Assembly (NCBI GenBank): GCA_039922875.1
Contig: JBDTDV010000018.1
Location: 1-30,539 of the forward strand
From: JBDTDV01 sp039922875
Lineage (GTDB): Bacteria > Actinomycetota > Actinomycetes > Actinomycetales > Microbacteriaceae
Direction of reading: 5' to 3'
DNA: 30,539 bases
The position numbers and the translations under genes are program-made. Positions 1-7,948 of the stretch are shown in pieces. Each line of letters opens with the position of its first letter. The first letter of the stretch is position 1. The notes under the pieces are model-generated. The model had not been told where the DNA came from and made no database searches. It saw only the letters and a program-made list of their open reading frames with translations.

Positions 1-50
1 ACGGCTGACCGTACTCTGCCAGCGTAACCGGCAGCGGATGATCGTCCGGC

Positions 51-97
51 GCGATAGACCCAGGTCGCTATCCCGAGAGGCGACCTAGGTCTATCGC
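51..97. terminator. Strong inverted repeat, probable terminator hairpin
   Basis: Two 18-base arms (51-68 and 80-97) are reverse complements with one mismatch, around an 11-base loop. The core is GCGATAGACC...GGTCTATCGC. No run of T follows, which is common for intrinsic terminators of high-GC actinobacteria. It most likely ends transcription of a gene lying left of the window, because no gene inside the window reads into it. A protein-binding palindrome is the main alternative. Confidence 0.6.
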
Positions 98-130
98 CCC
101 TCAGCACCGATTCCGGGCAGACTTGGATGA

Positions 131-271
131 CCGAAACGCCTCGGCGCGGCAGAAATCCGGGAGACGCCCACCCTGCTCGAACTGATCGCGCTCTTCACCG
201 GCATCGCCCTTCTCACTGCCCGCAACCGCAGGACGCAAGGGCATCAACAGTTAGGAGAACTCGAGTCATGA
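131..271 (+). pseudogene. Remnant of a membrane-protein C-terminus
   Basis: After the TGA at 128-130 a frame stays open to a TGA at 269-271 and encodes about 46 residues. They include a hydrophobic stretch (TLLELIALFTGIALLTA) followed by a basic tail (RNRRTQ), the look of a last membrane helix with a cytoplasmic end. There is no ATG, GTG or TTG to start it. Its stop overlaps the ATG of the next gene (TCATGA), the arrangement of translationally coupled operon genes. I infer a leftover 3' end of a deleted upstream partner of the hydrolase; it may instead be chance. The family is not recognised. Confidence 0.3.
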
Positions 272-1653
272 ATACGCAGCAGATCCGGTTGGGTCGGCGA
301 ATCTTCCTCCGCGGGGCCGTCGCCTCCGCAGTGGCACTGCCCGTCGCGGCTGCATTGGCAGCCTGCACGACCGAAGCGTCCGGATCGACGCCGTTATCCG
401 CAACCGGAGCCAAAGGCGCAGGTGCGGCGAAGCGGCCGCGCGGCGCTCTTTTCGATAGTGCGTTCCATGATCGCTTCGGCCAGTGGCCGGTGGGCTATAT
501 CTCCAGCGGCGGGGCGGAGATGGGGGATATTATCGCCGTCGCGAATGTCGTCGGCGACGGAGACGACTCGGCCTTCTACGCGGCCTGGGTCGCCGCAGGC
601 GACACGTACAACGCCGAAGCGGAGACCACGCTTGCCGCCGGGCACCAGGTGGGCGCTCGTGAGCTCTTCTTGCGGGCCAGCTGCCTCTACGCGGCCGCAT
701 ATCATCCCCTGTTCGGCTCTCCGGTCGACCCACGGTTACTGAAGGCGTTCGACAAGCAGATGGCCGCATTCCAGCGTGCTATGGAGCTGTCGCCGGTTCC
801 GGTGCATCCGATTGGTATCCCATATGAGAGCACTCAGCTGCCGGCCTATCTGGTTCCGGCGCCCGGTCATGAGGATGAGGTACGCCCGCTGTTGATCCTG
901 AACAACGGCTACGACGCGACGATCACGGATATGTATTTCGCTTCGGGGGTCGCCGCGTTGAAGCGCGGGTACCACATCTTGATGTTCGACGGCCCCGGTG
1001 AAGGTGCGTTGCTGTACAAAGAGGGACTGCCATTGCGACCGGATTGGGAGGTCGTTGTGTCGGCGGTCGTCGACTACGCCGAAACGGTCAGCATCGTCGA
1101 CAAGAAGAAGATTGCGCTCAGCGGCTGGAGCCTGGGCGGATACCTCGCCCCACGCGCAGCGTCGGGTGAACCGCGTCTTGCGGCGTGCATCGCGGACCCC
1201 GGCCAGTGGGATATTGGCGAGGCGTTCCAAGGTTTCGCCAAGAAGCTCGGTGCCAGCGCAGATGCGGTGGCCGATCTGAGCAATCTGGACGACAAGACAA
1301 TCGACAAAATGTGGAAGGTGATCCAGGGCGACCGCGAGCTGCGCTGGAGCATCGTGCAACGCGGCTTCTGGGCCAACAACGTCACCGACTTGCGCGAGTT
1401 CATCCGCGCGACAACTCAGTTCACGCTCAAGGACCGGATCGCCGACATCCGCTGCCCCACGCTCCTCACGTCGGCAGAGAACGATCCGCTCGCGGAATCC
1501 ACGGAAGCCTTCTACAAGGCGTTGACCTGCCCGAAGAAGCTCATCAAGTTCACCGCAGCCGAGGGTGCCGGCGAACACACCGAAATGAACAATCGGTCAC
1601 TGCTCAACCAGCGCGTACTCGACTGGCTCGATGAGACCTTGGCGAAGAACTAG
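268..1653 (+). CDS. Tat-exported lipoprotein alpha/beta hydrolase
   Basis: Predicted 461-residue extracytoplasmic serine hydrolase. ATG 268 is chosen because AGGAG (253-257) sits at good spacing; a longer reading from 127 lacks a ribosome site. The N-terminus carries a twin-arginine motif (R10-R11 in GRRIFLRG), a hydrophobic core and a lipobox LAAC with Cys33, so it should be exported folded and lipid-anchored. The alpha/beta hydrolase core occupies about residues 200-460. It shows the nucleophile elbow GWSLGG (Ser288), an acid in ENDPLAE (Asp406) and a histidine in GEHTEMN (His437). The layout, with a long helical N-terminal part before the hydrolase fold, recalls the FrsA/2,6-dihydropseudooxynicotine-hydrolase group of esterases and C-C hydrolases. 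The substrate cannot be told. It is followed directly by tandem stops and a broken serine hydrolase, so it may be the only intact survivor of an accessory cluster. Confidence 0.85.
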   Translation: MNTQQIRLGRRIFLRGAVASAVALPVAAALAACTTEASGSTPLSATGAKGAGAAKRPRGALFDSAFHDRFGQWPVGYISSGGAEMGDIIAVANVVGDGDDSAFYAAWVAAGDTYNAEAETTLAAGHQVGARELFLRASCLYAAAYHPLFGSPVDPRLLKAFDKQMAAFQRAMELSPVPVHPIGIPYESTQLPAYLVPAPGHEDEVRPLLILNNGYDATITDMYFASGVAALKRGYHILMFDGPGEGALLYKEGLPLRPDWEVVVSAVVDYAETVSIVDKKKIALSGWSLGGYLAPRAASGEPRLAACIADPGQWDIGEAFQGFAKKLGASADAVADLSNLDDKTIDKMWKVIQGDRELRWSIVQRGFWANNVTDLREFIRATTQFTLKDRIADIRCPTLLTSAENDPLAESTEAFYKALTCPKKLIKFTAAEGAGEHTEMNNRSLLNQRVLDWLDETLAKN

Positions 1654-1656
1654 TGA

Positions 1657-2223
1657 AATCACAGGGAGCTTCAAAAGGCTCTAGATGACACCCGCGCCGA
1701 GGGAGGCTTCCCCGGGGTAATTGCGGAAGTGTTCTCCTCGCACGGAACCTGAATCGGCACGTCAGGCGTCGCGTCCGAGTCACGAAGCAGGCCCCGAGCC
1801 AGCCGATAGAACGCGGATCGGCAGCCTGGGCCACGGCTGGGCGTACTCGAACACGAACTACGTGTTGCTGAGCATGGTGATCGAAAAAGTCACCGGGCAT
1901 CCGATCGCCAACGTCTTTCAAAAGCGCCTCTTCGATCCGTTGAAGATGACGCACACCTCATTTCCCATCGGAAGCAATGCGGCTCCGCACCTGAACGGGG
2001 TGACCAATCAGGGCCAGCCCACAAGGCAGACAGCGGACGCGACAAATTTCAGCCCGTCGATCGCGTTCACCGCGGGTGAGGTGATCTCCACTCTCGACGA
2101 CCCGAAGAAGTGGGGTGACGGGCTCTTCTCCGGCGAAGGCATCCTGACTCCAGCCACCCAAACGCTGCGCCGCAGACTCCTGCGCCCGCCGTGTCCGCCG
2201 CACTGACCAAGGTACTGGGCTGA
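1657..2223 (+). pseudogene. Decayed serine hydrolase (beta-lactamase class C / DD-peptidase fold)
   Basis: Three pieces in two frames add up to one protein. Piece one (from 1657) reads RELQKALDDTRAEGGFPGVIAEV and continues to a TGA at 1750-1752 placed where a Trp would fit; after the stop the same frame goes on as IGTSGVAS. Piece two (about 1829-2150, another frame) reads GHGWAYSNTNYVLL and continues through MVIEKVTGHPIANVFQ, the Tyr-x-Asn (YSN) region of serine beta-lactamase-like hydrolases. Piece three (about 2150-2223, back in the first frame) gives a plausible C-terminus APAVSAALTKVLG. The stretch that would hold the SxxK nucleophile is deleted, and there is no start codon. The gene is therefore dead by at least one stop, an internal deletion and a frameshift. 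When intact it was probably a secreted hydrolase beside the upstream esterase. Confidence 0.75.
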
Positions 2224-2356
2224 CGCGGGGGCCGCGGGTAATGGAAGGCATGAAACACGCAAACCGAGCAATCACGAGCCGTGGCCTGATCATAGTCACG
2301 CCCCTCATTTTGCTGATCGACCTTTACCGCACCGTGCTTTCCCGCAGTCTGACGGC

Positions 2357-2572
2357 GTGGAATGGATGCGCGCTGGAGTCGCCATACTCATCACTTCCAC
2401 AGCGGTGCTGTTCGGATATTTCGCTATCCCTGGGTTTGAAGAGAGCGACCCGGTTTCGCAGTTCATCGCCGGCACCTCGGTGATGGTCGTCCCGGTCGTC
2501 GTGATCGCGCTCTGGCGGCGCGTGGTGACGGAGGGACTGAACGGACACTATTCGCAGGCGACGCCGTCGTGA
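2357..2572 (+). CDS. Small two-helix membrane protein, possibly the 3' part of a frameshifted gene
   Basis: Seventy-one residues from a GTG, with two hydrophobic segments (about 5-25 and 36-52) separated by a short acidic loop GFEESDPVS and followed by basic residues (WRRVV). There is no convincing ribosome site at 2357. A different frame just upstream (from 2241 or 2250) encodes another hydrophobic segment (GLIIVTPLILLIDLYRTVL) that runs up to this point. Inserting one base near 2355 would join both into a single protein of about 110 residues with three helices, so a frameshift is plausible. The last 25 bases overlap the 3' end of the convergent nuclease gene. The family is not recognised. 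Confidence 0.4.
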   Translation: MEWMRAGVAILITSTAVLFGYFAIPGFEESDPVSQFIAGTSVMVVPVVVIALWRRVVTEGLNGHYSQATPS

Positions 2573-3855
2573 TCGCGATCCAGCTTGAGTGAATACCCGG
2601 GCTGTCCTGCCATCAGCGGCGCTGCGCCGGCGGCGAGAACCGCGGCGCAGTTCTCGTAGTATCCGCTAGGCGCGGGGAGAGCAGGTGCGGGGGCAGCGGG
2701 AGCGGGCGCAGGGGCAGCGGGCGCGGGCGCGGGCGCCGCGGGGACAGCAGGCGCAGGCGCGAGCGGCACCGGTACCGGGGCGGCCACGACGCGTGCCGGC
2801 GCAAAGCCCGAGCTCAGGCCGGGCTCGTCGGGGCAGGTGGTCAGGATGCGTTGAATAGCATCATGCTCGGCCTGGGTCACCCACAACCCGTAGGCGACCT
2901 TCACCGATACCTGGCGGGCGACGTAACGGCACCGGAACCTCTTGTTGGCCGGTAGCCAGGTGGCGGCGTCGCCGTCGCTCTTCTGCGCGTTCGACCGGCC
3001 GTCGGCGGCGAGGAGATTAAGCGGATCGTTCGCCAGCGAGATCCGCTGTGCCTCGGTCAGCTGCTGGGCACCGGTCTGCCAGGCGTTGGATAGGGCGACC
3101 AGGTGATCGATCTGGACTAGTGCCGACGTGTCAACACCGCGCAAGAAGAATATGCTCCGACCGGTATACGGCTCGGCCAGCTCACCGCTGAGGACCTTGC
3201 ACGGCCCCGACTTCACTGCATCGGTCAGGTCCCTGGCCAGGATGTCGTTGCGCGTGTCGCAGCCGTTTCTATCCACATCAAGCCACGCCGTCCCGAAGTC
3301 AACGGTCCGATTGTACCCGGTCTTCGGAGCTCTTCCCTTGATCGGGAGCGTCGCCAGCAGCGCGACTGCGGTGGCATGGGTCACGGTGCCGTCCACGACC
3401 GACGCTGTATCGGCAGCCGGAGCCGGACTAGCCGGCGCGCCCGGGTCATCCTCCGCGAAGGTGACTGGGGGTGTCGCCCGCAAAGTCTGCATTGGCTGAG
3501 TTTCCGGTGTCGCAGTAGCGTGCTCGGCCGCTGCGCTTCCGGCGGACAGGTACGCGTTCACACCGAGGGTTACGGTAACCAGGCAGGCCGCCAGGGTGAT
3601 GGCGGCCGCCTTGCGGGACGCGATCATCGCCCAGGATCTGCGCCCGGTGATCAGGCTGAACGCTGCGGTGCCCAGACCAAGGAGGCCGGCCATCACCAGA
3701 AAGCCTGGAACTGCGCCGGTGCCAGCTCCGATGATCAGCAGTGAGACTGCAACGCCGATCATGATCCAGGTTCCGACGGTCGGCGCGAACCAGCGGCGGA
3801 ATCCTCGCCAGCCCCGGCTGAGCAACGAATGTCTTCCTGGCAGCACGTCGCTCAT
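2548..3855 (-). CDS. Membrane-anchored HNH nuclease (DUF1524/GmrSD-C type) with Excalibur domain
   Basis: 435 residues. The start at 3855 is chosen because AGGA lies just upstream on the minus strand; the longer reading to 3966 has no such site. Three hydrophobic helices (about 30-47, 50-70, 85-105) are followed by an extracytoplasmic part. Residues about 160-345 match the HNH domain of the DUF1524/GmrSD C-terminal family: IDHLVALSNAW (Asp250-His251), NDPLNLLA, then N..K and a TWLP motif. A low-complexity Ala-Pro linker (about 355-396) leads to an Excalibur calcium-binding domain (399-435) with the DRDHDGVACE signature. Such proteins are usually surface-attached or secreted nucleases; a role in nutrient or phosphate salvage from DNA is inference. 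The 3' end overlaps the small membrane gene by 25 bases. Confidence 0.85.
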   Translation of the reverse strand: MSDVLPGRHSLLSRGWRGFRRWFAPTVGTWIMIGVAVSLLIIGAGTGAVPGFLVMAGLLGLGTAAFSLITGRRSWAMIASRKAAAITLAACLVTVTLGVNAYLSAGSAAAEHATATPETQPMQTLRATPPVTFAEDDPGAPASPAPAADTASVVDGTVTHATAVALLATLPIKGRAPKTGYNRTVDFGTAWLDVDRNGCDTRNDILARDLTDAVKSGPCKVLSGELAEPYTGRSIFFLRGVDTSALVQIDHLVALSNAWQTGAQQLTEAQRISLANDPLNLLAADGRSNAQKSDGDAATWLPANKRFRCRYVARQVSVKVAYGLWVTQAEHDAIQRILTTCPDEPGLSSGFAPARVVAAPVPVPLAPAPAVPAAPAPAPAAPAPAPAAPAPALPAPSGYYENCAAVLAAGAAPLMAGQPGYSLKLDRDHDGVACE

Positions 3856-4087
3856 GCTATTCCTGAGGAAAATCGCACCGCGACCCCAAAACAGGTCAGC
3901 GCACGCGCGAGCGAGGGGGCTCCGAGACGGGGTCCCCTCGCCGTCGCGTAGGGTTGCTTCAGCCACTCAACGAGTGCCTGCGCATCCTTGCGGCACTCGA
4001 TCGTACCCAGGCCCGAGTAGCAGGAACAACCGACCATTTCGGGGGTAGACTGCGGCGCTATTCATGCCCTGAAAAGCGATTCTTCGG

Positions 4088-4160
4088 AGCCGGCCAGGGG
4101 ACTTGAACCCCTAACCTTCCGATTACAAGTCGGATGCGCTACCAATTGCGCCAGGCCGGC
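4088..4160 (-). tRNA. tRNA-Thr (anticodon TGT)
   Basis: On the minus strand the 73 bases fold as a standard cloverleaf. The acceptor stem is GCCGGCC/GGCCGGC, the D-stem GCGC/GCGC, the anticodon stem TCCGA/TCGGA with loop CTTGTAA (anticodon TGT, Thr), and the T-stem AGGGG/CCCCT with loop TTCAAGT. The discriminator is T and the encoded end continues CCG, so the CCA tail is not fully encoded. The 3' end faces the accessory strip at lower coordinates. Confidence 0.95.
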
Positions 4161-4244
4161 AGATCAGGCGTGCCGCCGTCACGAGACCCAATCTTACGGG
4201 TTCCGTGGCAGGCCTTGCGCGAGCGTCTGCATCGGGGCTTGCTG

Positions 4245-4300
4245 CTACGGCCTGGCCGCTATGGGCTGGCCGCTACGGGCTGGCGGTTACGGGGCTGGCG
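4245..4300. repeat. Four imperfect 14-bp tandem repeats
   Basis: Units begin at 4245, 4259, 4273 and 4287 (CTACGGCCTGGCCG, CTATGGGCTGGCCG, CTACGGGCTGGCGG, TTACGGGGCTGGCG). The last unit includes the stop codon and final codons of the DsbA-like gene. It looks like slippage that extended the Pro/Ala-coding 3' end into the noncoding flank. No function is evident. Confidence 0.6.
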
Positions 4301-5189
4301 TCGGGGTCGGGGTGGACGTCGAGTAGGTATCGGATGAGGCCTGCAGCACGAACGCGGCGAATTCCTTGGAACTGGTCAGCGATCCGGTGTATTGCTTGCC
4401 GTTGACCAGAACGGTCGGCGTTCCGGTGAACTTCTTCAGATCTGAATTAGGGATCGGATCGGAAATCGCCCGGTCCGTCGCGGACTGCACCCACCCGTTG
4501 AACTTGCCGTCGTCGATGCAGGAGTCGATCGAGGACAGATTCTTGGCGCCGGCCGCCTTGACCATGTCCTTGAGTTTCTTGCTGGTCAGCCCGGCGCTGT
4601 TCTCCTGCGGCTGGTTCTCGAACAGCGAGATGTGGAATGCGTAGAACTGGTCAGGCGAATAGTTGGCCACGCAGGCGGCGGCGTTCGCAGCCCGCTGCGA
4701 GTATTTGGTCCCCTGGGAATGGCTAGTCAGCAGTGCAATCGGATGCACCTCAATGGTGCCAGCGCCGCTCTTGGCCAAATCGGCCAGCTGCTTGGCATTG
4801 GTCTTCTCGAACTGCCCACAATATGGGCAGAGGTAATCGATATAGGTGCGGATATTGACCACGCTGGCGGTGCTGTCCGGGATCGAGGGGACCGGGCTGG
4901 CGTTGGGTGAAAGCGCCGCCGTCGGAATCGCCTTCAGCCCCTTGCCGATGACGATACCGTCGCTGGCCATGTTCTTCGGCCCGGATGCCGGTGGCCGGAT
5001 CGAGGTCACGATGACGAAGGCCACGATCGCGAGCACCGCGAGCACCGCGACGCCGATACCGCCCTGCAACAGCACTCGGTTGCGCCGGTCCTTCTTCTTC
5101 TGCGCCTCCCGCAGCGCTCTAGCCTTTTCGCGCGCCGCCTCGCGGCGTGCGTTCTTGCTGGGGCGGCTGCCGGATCCGGCGTTAGACAT
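4287..5189 (-). CDS. Membrane-anchored DsbA-like thioredoxin-fold protein
   Basis: 300 residues, type II membrane topology: a very basic N-terminus (1-40, many Arg/Lys/Ala), one transmembrane helix (about 40-63), then an extracytoplasmic thioredoxin domain of the DsbA/DSBA-like group with the redox motif CPYC (Cys121-Cys124). A cis-proline loop follows at GTPTVLVNG (Pro258), then a Ser/Thr/Pro tail. Two further cysteines (about 173 and 224) may form a structural disulfide. The expected role is forming or isomerising disulfides in exported proteins. The start is ATG 5189 with a weak purine-rich site (GAAGTGAG). It is transcribed towards the tRNA, divergent from msiK. Alternatives within the family are a disulfide reductase or isomerase; the CPYC dipeptide does not settle the direction of the reaction. 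Confidence 0.88.
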   Translation of the reverse strand: MSNAGSGSRPSKNARREAAREKARALREAQKKKDRRNRVLLQGGIGVAVLAVLAIVAFVIVTSIRPPASGPKNMASDGIVIGKGLKAIPTAALSPNASPVPSIPDSTASVVNIRTYIDYLCPYCGQFEKTNAKQLADLAKSGAGTIEVHPIALLTSHSQGTKYSQRAANAAACVANYSPDQFYAFHISLFENQPQENSAGLTSKKLKDMVKAAGAKNLSSIDSCIDDGKFNGWVQSATDRAISDPIPNSDLKKFTGTPTVLVNGKQYTGSLTSSKEFAAFVLQASSDTYSTSTPTPTPAP

Positions 5190-5211
5190 GGATGCTCACT
5201 TCGGGTACACC

Positions 5212-5245
5212 TCTGAGTACATGGGGAATCTGAGTAGATGAGGAA
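5212..5245. repeat. 17-bp tandem repeat upstream of the DsbA-like gene
   Basis: Units 5212-5228 and 5229-5245 (TCTGAGTACATGGGGAA and TCTGAGTAGATGAGGAA) differ at two of 17 positions. They end 23 bases upstream of the DsbA-like start codon, so they lie in its leader or promoter. Either a tandem operator or a local duplication is possible. Confidence 0.55.
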
Positions 5246-5370
5246 TCGCCTGCAGCTCATGCAAACGCAATCAAGATAGTAAAGCGGCTTTCTGGGAAAT
5301 GCCCAAACGAACGCTGGACGCCGCAAGGCATCTACCCCCGCACGGCATCAGACGTCGCCGACCCGAGCGT

Positions 5371-5400
5371 GTGACCGGTCCGTTCCGATCATGGCATACT
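5371..5400 (+). promoter_or_regulatory. Candidate msiK promoter
   Basis: GTGACC (5371-5376) and CATACT (5395-5400) each match four of six consensus bases, spaced 18 bases apart. The -10 is preceded by TGG, an extended -10 feature. The implied leader is roughly 90 bases to the ATG at 5496. Confidence 0.4.
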
Positions 5401-5495
5401 GAGGACCGTGATCGTCTTCACCAGATGAGGACGCCCACTATCCATTCACTCGGATCGTCCGGCACGTACCTGCCGGTGAAGGAGACAGTAGAACC

Positions 5496-6593
<1,098 letters not shown>

Positions 6594-6626
6594 GCGGCCC
6601 ACGCCACCAGTGCGTCGGGCGCGCCC

Positions 6627-7931
6627 ATGACCGGATCTCTGAACATCACCGCGTCTCTGAACATCACCGCGGCCACGGTCGATCCTGCGCTGCTTGATCT
6701 GCCCTGGAACTTGCCATTGGAAAGGTGGACCAGCCGACATATCGCCGTCCTGCCCAAGGGCATCTCACGCCACCTGGTGCGTTTCGCCAACCTCTCCGGC
6801 TATGTGATAGCGGTCAAGGAGACCACCGCGGAGCTGGCCAAACGCGAATATGACCTGCTGCGCAGCCTGCAACGGCTGGACGTACCAGGCGTCGACCCGG
6901 TCGCGGTGATCACCAATCGCGTCGGTGACAACGGCAAACCGCTGGAGTCGGCACTGGTCACCCGGCATCTGAAGTTCTCCCTGCCCTACCGGGCCCTGTT
7001 TTCGCAGACTCTGCGGCCGGACACGGCAACCAGACTGGCCGACGCCCTCGCTGTGCTCCTGGTCCGGCTGCACATCACCGGGTTCTTCTGGGGGGACGTC
7101 TCGCTGTCGAACACGCTGTTCCGACGGGATGCCGGGGCATTCGCCGCCTATCTGGTCGATGCGGAGACCGGCCAGCTGCACCGCGGCGGCCTCTCCACCG
7201 GTCAGCGGGAAGACGATCTCGAAATCGCCAGGGTGAACATCGCCGGTGAACTGATGGACCTGGAGGCCGGTGGCCGCGCCGACGCCGATCTCGATCCGAT
7301 CCGGGTCAGCGATGGCATCGTGGCCGCCTACCGATCCCTGTGGAAGGAGCTCACCGGAAGTGAAACCTTCGACACCTCCGAACGCTGGCGGATCAGCAAA
7401 CGAGTGGACCGACTGAATGAACTCGGCTTCGATATCGAAGAGTTGACCATCAAAACCGACGGCAGCGGCACGACCGTGCGGATCCAGCCCAAGGTCGTCG
7501 ACGCCGGTCACCATCAACGTCGCCTGCTGCGCCTGACCGGCCTGGACGCCCAGGAGAACCAGGCCAGACGGCTGCTGAACGACCTGGACGCCTACTCGGC
7601 GACCTCCGGACGAGAGGACCTGGACGAGGAGGCGGCGGCGCACCAGTGGGTGACTCGAGTCTTCGAACCGATCGTGCGAGCCATCCCGCGTGAGCTCAAG
7701 GGGAAGCTCGAACCGGCCGAGGTGTTCCACCAGCTCCTGGAGCATCGGTGGTACATCTCCCAGAACGAAGGCAGAAACGTTCCGCTGGCCGAGGCGCTGA
7801 CCTCCTACGTGAACACCGTCCTGCGGCATCGCCGCGACGAGGCAACCGTCATCGTGCCACCGACGGAGGCCATCTCGCTGCCCGACCGCACCGATGATGC
7901 CGACGTGGACGACTGGCGCAGAACCGTTTAG
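6627..7931 (+). CDS. DUF4032 protein, kinase-like fold
   Basis: 434 residues, recognised as the actinobacterial DUF4032 family with an N-terminal lipopolysaccharide-kinase-like region. Visible kinase-type elements are AVKE (Lys64), a following Glu (KREYD), a catalytic-loop-like GFFWGDVSLSN (Asp157, Asn162) and a metal-binding-like VDAE (Asp178). The C-terminal half (about 240-400) is the helical DUF4032 domain. No membrane segment. The substrate and biological role are unknown; it could be a small-molecule or protein kinase, or a pseudokinase. The start at ATG 6627 has no clear ribosome site and lies 33 bases after msiK, suggesting shared transcription. The first codons contain a perfect 18-bp duplication encoding SLNITA twice. 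The C-terminus is acidic (DDADVDDW). Confidence 0.85.
   Translation: MTGSLNITASLNITAATVDPALLDLPWNLPLERWTSRHIAVLPKGISRHLVRFANLSGYVIAVKETTAELAKREYDLLRSLQRLDVPGVDPVAVITNRVGDNGKPLESALVTRHLKFSLPYRALFSQTLRPDTATRLADALAVLLVRLHITGFFWGDVSLSNTLFRRDAGAFAAYLVDAETGQLHRGGLSTGQREDDLEIARVNIAGELMDLEAGGRADADLDPIRVSDGIVAAYRSLWKELTGSETFDTSERWRISKRVDRLNELGFDIEELTIKTDGSGTTVRIQPKVVDAGHHQRRLLRLTGLDAQENQARRLLNDLDAYSATSGREDLDEEAAAHQWVTRVFEPIVRAIPRELKGKLEPAEVFHQLLEHRWYISQNEGRNVPLAEALTSYVNTVLRHRRDEATVIVPPTEAISLPDRTDDADVDDWRRTV
6636..6671. repeat. Perfect 18-bp tandem duplication inside the DUF4032 gene
   Basis: TCTCTGAACATCACCGCG occurs twice in a row (6636-6653, 6654-6671). It keeps the frame and duplicates SLNITA near the N-terminus. 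With no mismatch between copies it is probably recent. Confidence 0.9.
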
Positions 7932-7948
7932 GGATGTCGCGGCACCGG

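Larger units (their letters stand above)
5190..5495. other. Divergent intergenic region without a gene
   Basis: These 306 bases separate the DsbA-like gene from msiK. I see no credible gene: the frame open from 5299 lacks a ribosome site and runs into msiK out of frame. The region holds a 17-bp tandem repeat next to the DsbA-like start and a promoter candidate for msiK, both listed separately. Confidence 0.6.

Noticed and set aside
736..1578. 280-codon minus-strand frame
   Set aside because: Antisense to the hydrolase, which has a complete Tat signal, lipobox and catalytic triad.
3852..4037. 61-codon minus-strand frame between the nuclease and the tRNA
   Set aside because: No ribosome site, no recognisable motif, and it overlaps the nuclease start; most likely chance. 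I see no other gene in 3856-4087.
6765..7829. 354-codon minus-strand frame
   Set aside because: Antisense to the DUF4032 gene, without start signals or recognisable motifs.
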